Assembly (NCBI GenBank): GCA_037039925.1
Contig: JAXRKP010000246.1
Location: 101,001-165,000, forward strand
Reading direction: 5' to 3'
Origin: Doris montereyensis
Lineage: Eukaryota > Mollusca > Gastropoda > Nudibranchia > Dorididae
DNA length: 64,000 nucleotides
The first letter of the stretch is position 1; each line of letters begins with the position of its first letter. This document shows, one piece after another, positions 1-64,000 of the stretch. A program made the position numbers and the translations under genes. The notes below the pieces were generated by a model. The model was not told where the DNA came from, made no database searches, and was given only the letters and a program-made list of their open reading frames with translations.

Positions 1-399
1 GATGAAATGGATAAGACCAAGAGTCTGTCACTACCACTGAAAGATAATATGCACACATACACGCACACATACACGCACGCAATAAAAAAAAAAGTTTTAA
101 AGAGAAAGAGAAGAAGCAACAATCCCCAGATGCTCAAACTACGTTCGTCAAGCTAACACAAACCATTTAAATATGTCATTCATGTATGAGGTGATGTCCT
201 GGGGGCAAGTCAGATTTTCGGTAATCAACAAATACTGATATCAACATTACAAGGGTCCAACTGAGCTGATAAAATAGTTGGATCTTTATCAGATATCTTA
301 ATGGTAGCGAACATAACAAAGCCACTGGATGAGTAGATCTAGACAGACATGCGAACGCACGCTACACGAAGCAGCAGCTGATGCTGGAAAACCATTGTT

Positions 400-576
400 C
401 AGGGACTTGGTAGTCCGGAGGCAAAGTGTTGGCCTCTCAACCAAAAGGTAGTGGGTTCGAACCCTGCCAACGGTTGAATATGTTTTGGAGTTTTTGCGGG
501 TAAAATTAAAAATCCTACCTAAAACCCTGTGATCACCTTAGTTGTGGATGTGGGTAAAATAAAATAAAATAAAATA
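400..576 (+). repeat. tRNA-derived SINE, family A, internally shortened
   Basis: A-box-like TGGTAGTCCGGAGG, then CTCTCAACCAAAAGGTAGT and a B box GGTTCGAACCC, the two parts of a pol III promoter. Ends in (AAAAT)n. The 3' part (CCTTAGTTGTGGATGTGGGT) is the reverse complement of the ends of copies at 12402 and 24580. It is the only plus-strand copy noticed. Confidence 0.75.
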
Positions 577-902
577 TTCAAACGTCATGTTCACATCCAA
601 GTCTAAGCTACAAATAATGAGAGTGTAAAAGAAAAATGTGTGAGACAAATAATATCAGAATACATTTATTCTCATGAAGAAACTTCTTATTTACTTCAAA
701 ATAGCAATATACATATTCTGATCCGATGCAAAAAACGACAAAGGTCTACTGAATAACCTAGGACGAAGGGATGTTTGTGACATTAAACAAAATTGACTGT
801 TTTTCTGTCTAATTTTCTACTGGAATGAAGCTAGACGTGGCTATGAGACAAGAAATCAAATCAAACAATATCTATGATTGTGACTTGTTAATACACAGTG
901 AC

Positions 903-963
903 TAACCCCCCCCCCCCCCCCCCAACATGACCAACGTCCCTTCCCCCCCCAAAAAAAAAAAAA
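903..963. repeat. poly-C and poly-A low complexity
   Basis: Runs of about 20 C, then C8 and A14 separated by a short spacer. Confidence 0.9.
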
Positions 964-3421
964 ACAACCAAACTGAAAAACTAACAGACTAAACAAGATA
1001 CAAGATAACCGTGACAAGACAGACTAACTCAGTGTGAATTTGCTTCATGACACGGACTATAGATACCAAAAAAATACAAAAACAACTCTAGTCAGCAAGA
1101 TCTAAAACACAGCCACTTACCGGCCCGATAAGCCTGCGACTTCGGTCAAGAATAACATAAGAATACAAAGGATTGTTCACACCTAGACTACTTAAACTCT
1201 TCACCTGCAGACCCGAGTATCGCATGAGAGGAAGAGAACAGAAGACACATATATGTCAATACTTGATTTGTGGTTAGCAGATGGTTAGATGACATGACAA
1301 TACAATAGGAAATTCCAGAGCAAGCTTTTTGACTATGTTGGGTTTTTTTGAGGGGAGGGGGGTTCGTTTGGATTCGTTTTTTCTCTCTTTTTTTTTGTTG
1401 TTGTCTACTCACTCAAATTATGGTTAGCAAAAAAACCTGAGCGACTGTTGATGTAAAATTTGAATGAAAAGCAAAAAAGCTCTAACTTATTTCCAGATCA
1501 TTGTCAACAATAATGGAGATATTTGTCAATCAAGGCCTGAAAATAGCATTGAAGAGCTTCACATATAAGGAAAAACAGGGGTTAACATGTTGGTTGAAAG
1601 GAGCATTGCGATGATCAATCATTGGTGAATGTTTGTAAGTTGGCAGTTACAACAACAAAGACAGATATGCAGGGAACTGGTAAATATGGACCATGCATTG
1701 GCATCGAGTGTTTATTCATAAATCGTAAAAAAAGACAAAATGCTGAGACTTTCTCATGGAGAGGGAATGGGCGGGGGAAATGGTGTAACGATTATCAGTA
1801 CTTAAAACAATTTAAAAGATTATAATCAGCTTTTGCTGTTTTGAAACTTTGGTAAAGCACATTGAAATAGTTGCTAGTAGACAATTTGTTGAGGAAAGCT
1901 TGGGCAAATAGGACAAGTGAGGGAAAAGCGTGGAATTAATCACGTTTTTCAATTGACACAACTGTTTTCTTGTTCTGTTATTCTTAGAATGATCAATTAA
2001 TGTCATATAAAATTAAATAAGAATAAGACCTACATTTTAAAATTAATACAGCATGATAGCATTATGGGTTGAGAGACGAGTCCTCAGATTAAATCTCATT
2101 TCTTTTATCTATAGACACATTTAATTTTCTCTTTTAATTTCCCATCACCTCATCTTAAATAAATAATTTTTCATTCAAAGTCTCCAAATCTGCTTGATTG
2201 CCTTGAATATGACCAAAGAAATGGGGGAAAAAAGAAAAGAAAAAATGACAGGTAAAGAAAACATTAACCGTCTGCACCAAAATGATGGAAAAAAGTAATG
2301 CAGAAAGACGAAGAATGTTAAAATCTTAGATAAAACACATCTTCACTGGTTAAACCAAGACAGAAATATTTAAAAGCCTGGCATCTCACCGCTTTTACAT
2401 GTGGATTACGCTGAAAATGCAAAAACCAATTCAGATATATATTAGGTAAGAACAACCCCTTCATTTTTTATTAAAAATGTTATTAAAAGTTTTTTTAAAA
2501 GTAACATTATTTATCTATTATTGTCACTGCCGTAAATACTTTCAGGTCTGTTCATATGAATCATGTTAAGATATGTATAAGATACAATGCACGCTTCAAT
2601 ATACCAAAATATTTGGTCAGCACCATGCTTAAAGCGTATGTCTCTATTTCCATATCATATTTAAGGAGCTAGCGTCACAAATCTTTTCGGTTTTCCAAAC
2701 TTTCTGACTCTTTACCCGTTTCCAAATCCATCAATAATATTCCATACAAAGAGAAAAAAAAAAAAAAAGGGGAAAACCTTGAAACAATATTTAAAAATCC
2801 CGTAAAAAAACACAACCCAGAGCAGATCCTTGCAAATATTCAAAACATGCAATGCCTTTTCATCTTTGGCCATAACCAACTCCTTTGGTATGCTGGCATG
2901 CATGTAGCCCTTGTGTGGAACAAATTATAGACTGTTACCTCTTCTTCTGTTTCATTCTAATCACAAAGGAGATGAAGATTTGTGTGGATGTGAGGATTCA
3001 TTGTATTTGAATAAAAACATTTGAGATGATTATATCCAAAACTCATATGATAAGATGAAAGAGACCGACAACAGCTGTTTGGCTGCATGAATCATGCGGA
3101 CAGCTAATTATAAACAAATAATAATATCCGCTTCTGAGTTGCATTATCACTGCCTGAGCAAATGTGATGAAAAGCCTCTTTTATTTCGTTTCTTCTTCTT
3201 CTTTAAAAAAAAAAAAACAACGCAACTTTTAACATACATTTTGTATTCAAAGGATACCAAAAGAGTTGACAAAGAAAAACAGAGAGTTAAAACCCACCCA
3301 AAAAAGTAATAGTAAAATTCATTCAACAGTTTATTGACAAGCGTGTTACTTGATTCTTTCTGAACATCCACGGCCAAAATCAACTGATAAGCAAATTTGG
3401 TAGCAAAAATATTGTCTAGGG

Positions 3422-3612
3422 CAGGGGTTCTTAACCTTTTGATGATTCCAGACCCCCAATGGATAGTGGAATCTGGTCCCCCAACCCCTTCACTTGGCTG
3501 TTCAAATAAATAAAAAAGATATCAGTACCCAGAGATCTAAGTCCCATACCCCCAGCATTTTGTTCCCGTACCCCCAAAAGGGGTATCCAAGGGGATCATT
3601 TAAGAACCCCTG
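3422..3612. mobile_element. hAT-type miniature element (191 bp)
   Basis: Terminal inverted repeats CAGGGGTTCTTAACC and, at the other end, TAAGAACCCCTG, the typical end of Charlie-like hAT elements. No coding capacity. The flanking 8-mers (gtctaggg and atctacgt) match at 5 of 8 positions, so the target duplication is degraded. Confidence 0.75.
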
Positions 3613-3635
3613 ATCTACGTATAAATGTATTTTTA

Positions 3636-3639
<4 letters not shown>

Positions 3640-3676
<37 letters not shown>
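3640..3676. repeat. (AT)n microsatellite
   Basis: About 18 AT units. Confidence 0.95.
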
Positions 3677-3679
<3 letters not shown>

Positions 3680-4113
3680 TATCAAACAATATTTTAAAGT
3701 AAAATTTTACAAGGCATAGAGCATTAGTTAATGTTGGATATATGTTCAATGTTGTATAAACACTGTCATATATCAAAGCAGTAGTTACCGCCTAAATGCA
3801 CTGTGATTGGACAGGGCAAAAAATTGGGTGTGTTCAATGGACAGACATGGATTAAGATTCATTACCAGGTTGATTGTTTTACAAGAGGCCTCACTTTTAC
3901 GTAAAATTGGATGTGAGAAATAGGAACACCTGGAAACCATTAAGTTTTTTAACATTTTACTAGCACAGGAAATTTCAAGATTCCTCTTTCACAGGTTGAT
4001 GGGAGCCAATTATATGGGATTCTACACACAAAAAAAACTGTAAGAGGAGGAAGGTATCAAGAAAACATGAGTGGAACATTCCGCTTTGACATGTTGAAAT
4101 ACTGTGTGTGTGA

Positions 4114-4296
4114 CAATGTTCCCTCTTATTTTTTTCTAGGCTGTGTGTGCACAGCTTTGGTGTTTGGTTTTCCCACAAAATGATAGACTTTTTTTCTATT
4201 TTCTTCATTGGTGTGCACAGACATTTCTCAAGTGTGCGCACCTTTTCTACCCTGGCATGCGTGTGCACACACTCGCACAGCTTAGAGGGAACATCG
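4114..4296. mobile_element. hAT-type miniature element next to exon 42 donor
   Basis: Inverted ends CAATGTTCCCTCTTA and CTTAGAGGGAACATCG, flanked by a perfect 8-bp duplication GTGTGTGA (4106-4113 and 4297-4304), as hAT transposases leave. Interior is rich in GTGTGCACA. The duplication ends 10 bp from the exon 42 splice donor. A degenerate relative lies at 39764. Confidence 0.85.
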
Positions 4297-4314
4297 GTGT
4301 GTGAGTTTCCTTAC

Positions 4315-62722
<58,408 letters not shown>

Positions 62723-63039
62723 CTGAAATGGGGAAGAGAGTGTGCATGCTTGAAACTATTCTCATCATGTCAACAATACAAAAACCTGCCCAAAAAAAAT
62801 GTCTGAGAAAATGTACTCAAGACGTAGACTATATAACATTAGCACAATTTTTTTGATTTTCTAGATATGAAAAATGTATGAAATTGAACAGCATTCATCA
62901 CTTCATTAGAGACATTATTGAACCAGGTGCACATCATTCCCCTTGTTAAAAAAAGAAGAATTAAAAATGAAGTCTGACAAAAGTACATCAAAATAGCAAC
63001 GACGAATTTTAATTGATAACTAAATTTAACTTATATTGA

Positions 63040-63332
63040 CAGGAGGGCCAACAAAATGTGCCCAGACTGGAAATTGAACTTGGACCTGGACTACCCTGTA
63101 GACAGCCAAGGGATCTTTAATGGGCACAGAGCATTGTCATCTGCCCTTCATGAGACTTCATTTTATGATTCATCTTTGGTGGGAATGGGTGTTAATCCAC
63201 CTACCTGGACCAGGGTGGGTAGGTTTTATTCGAAAAATAAAACAACTAGAGAAAATTATTCCATCGGTCAAGCACAAACCCAGGACCTTTTGGTTGAGAG
63301 ACCAGCACCTTGCGACTAGACCACAGAGTCCC
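63040..63332 (-). repeat. tRNA-derived SINE, family A
   Basis: Minus strand begins GACTCTGTGGTCTAGTCGCA, AGGTGCTGGTCTCTCAACCA, AAAGGTCCTGGGTTTGTGC: clear A- and B-box parts. Body as in the other copies (GTGGATTAACACCCATTCCC; GTCTACAGGGTAGTCC). Confidence 0.78.
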
Positions 63333-63680
63333 AAGAGCAATATAGAAAATAAAGACGTGCATGCATTGTTTATGGACCATTACTCAAGAGACCCGAGTTT
63401 GATTCTCAGTCTGGCCAAATTTTTCAGACTCTCTGTCGATCCAGCAGCGAAATGAGTATTCAGACCTGGTGAAAATAATAATGGCGTTGGAAAGCGATGA
63501 CAAAATAGCACTTTATGCTGTATGCTTAGAAAAATCAGGACTCTAATCCTGACTGCCCTAGGCTCAACTCTTGAGTGTGGTTATTTTACATTGTTCATGA
63601 CTCTTTTTTGCGCGGGAAACCAGAATCTTCAAGATGATTTGACACATTTCATCAAGGTCCACTCCGTCTCAATCAATATA

Positions 63681-64000
63681 CAGTGGAACCTCTCTAATCA
63701 GGAACCTCTTTAATCGGGAAACACGGCCAATCGGAAAGAATTACTAGGGAACGGAATTGTTTCTATATATTTTACCTCTAAACGAGAATGGTCCCCAACT
63801 TATTGGGACAATTGTTGCGGGCTGGCATTGATTACCATCACCATTTCCCCCATATTTATTTATTCCAAGACACACTTTTTTAATATCTTAATTTGGTTTT
63901 TGTGTAAACAAAACATCCGTTTAATTCTGCATTTTACCGCTCACAGAAGGGCTTAGGTACCTCAAACTGCTGAGGGGAAATCCCTAAGTCCCCGGTAAAT
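63681..64000 (+). mobile_element. pogo/Tigger-like element, cut by window end
   Basis: Starts with TA then CAGTGGAACCTCTCTAATCA, the classic Tigger/pogo terminus, with the motif repeated once (GGAACCTCTTTAATCGGG). The other end is outside the window; no ORF seen. Confidence 0.75.

Larger units (their letters stand above)
1..4314. other. Intron 42 (partial), no exon recognised
   Basis: Intron following exon 42, running off the window. Holds a SINE (400-576), a poly-C/poly-A stretch (903-963), two hAT-type miniature elements and an AT array. The C-terminal WD40 exons of DMXL are not found here. Confidence 0.7.
62723..64000. other. Intron upstream of exon 1 (partial)
   Basis: Holds a family A SINE and the end of a pogo/Tigger-like element. 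No further 5' DMXL exon recognised. Confidence 0.65.

Noticed and set aside
1128..1165. Candidate short exon with donor GGCCG|gtaagt on the minus strand
   Set aside because: Good donor, but no recognisable DMXL peptide in any frame and no clear acceptor.

Overview
This is a eukaryotic genomic window, AT-rich and intron-dense, dominated by one large gene on the minus strand. I can follow 42 coding exons from 62722 down to 4315. They carry the conserved middle of a DmX-like protein (DMXL1/DMXL2, rabconnectin-3 alpha, the animal relative of yeast Rav1). The first exons (upstream of 62722) and the last C-terminal WD40 exons (below 4315) lie outside the window. No second host gene is visible on either strand. 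The style of the genome (many tRNA-derived SINEs, long GA and minisatellite arrays, hAT/piggyBac/pogo miniature elements, small exons in introns of 0.2-7 kb) suggests an invertebrate, most likely a mollusc. That placement is inference, not a sequence match.

Layout in gene order (right to left). 64000-62723: a tRNA-derived SINE and the end of a pogo/Tigger-type element. 62722-52215: exons 1-11 (N-terminal WD40 region, then the acidic linker and second beta-propeller region). 52214-44994: a 7.2 kb intron holding a 1 kb GA satellite and a TA array. 44993-36230: exons 12-20, more WD40-like sequence. 35736-27550: exons 21-27, covering the Rav1p_C core (exons 24-27). 25688-4315: exons 28-42, the acidic and conserved C-terminal half leading towards the last WD40 repeats. 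The final 4.3 kb is intron.

Two exons (20 and 27) are followed directly by tandem arrays whose repeat unit is the exon end plus its own 5' splice site, so the intron starts with many copies of the donor. The gene also has a GC-AG intron, a 21-nt microexon and a hAT miniature element inserted about 10 bp from a splice donor. One intron holds a piggyBac element with TTAA at both ends. Several exons contain single-base frame breaks, some of them in homopolymers. They look like draft-assembly errors rather than decay, because splice sites and protein conservation are intact on both sides of each break.

Repeat content: at least three tRNA-derived SINE families, one dispersed family seen about 15 times and always in the same orientation, LINE 3' fragments, and many minisatellites. 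Between these features the introns are unremarkable AT-rich sequence.
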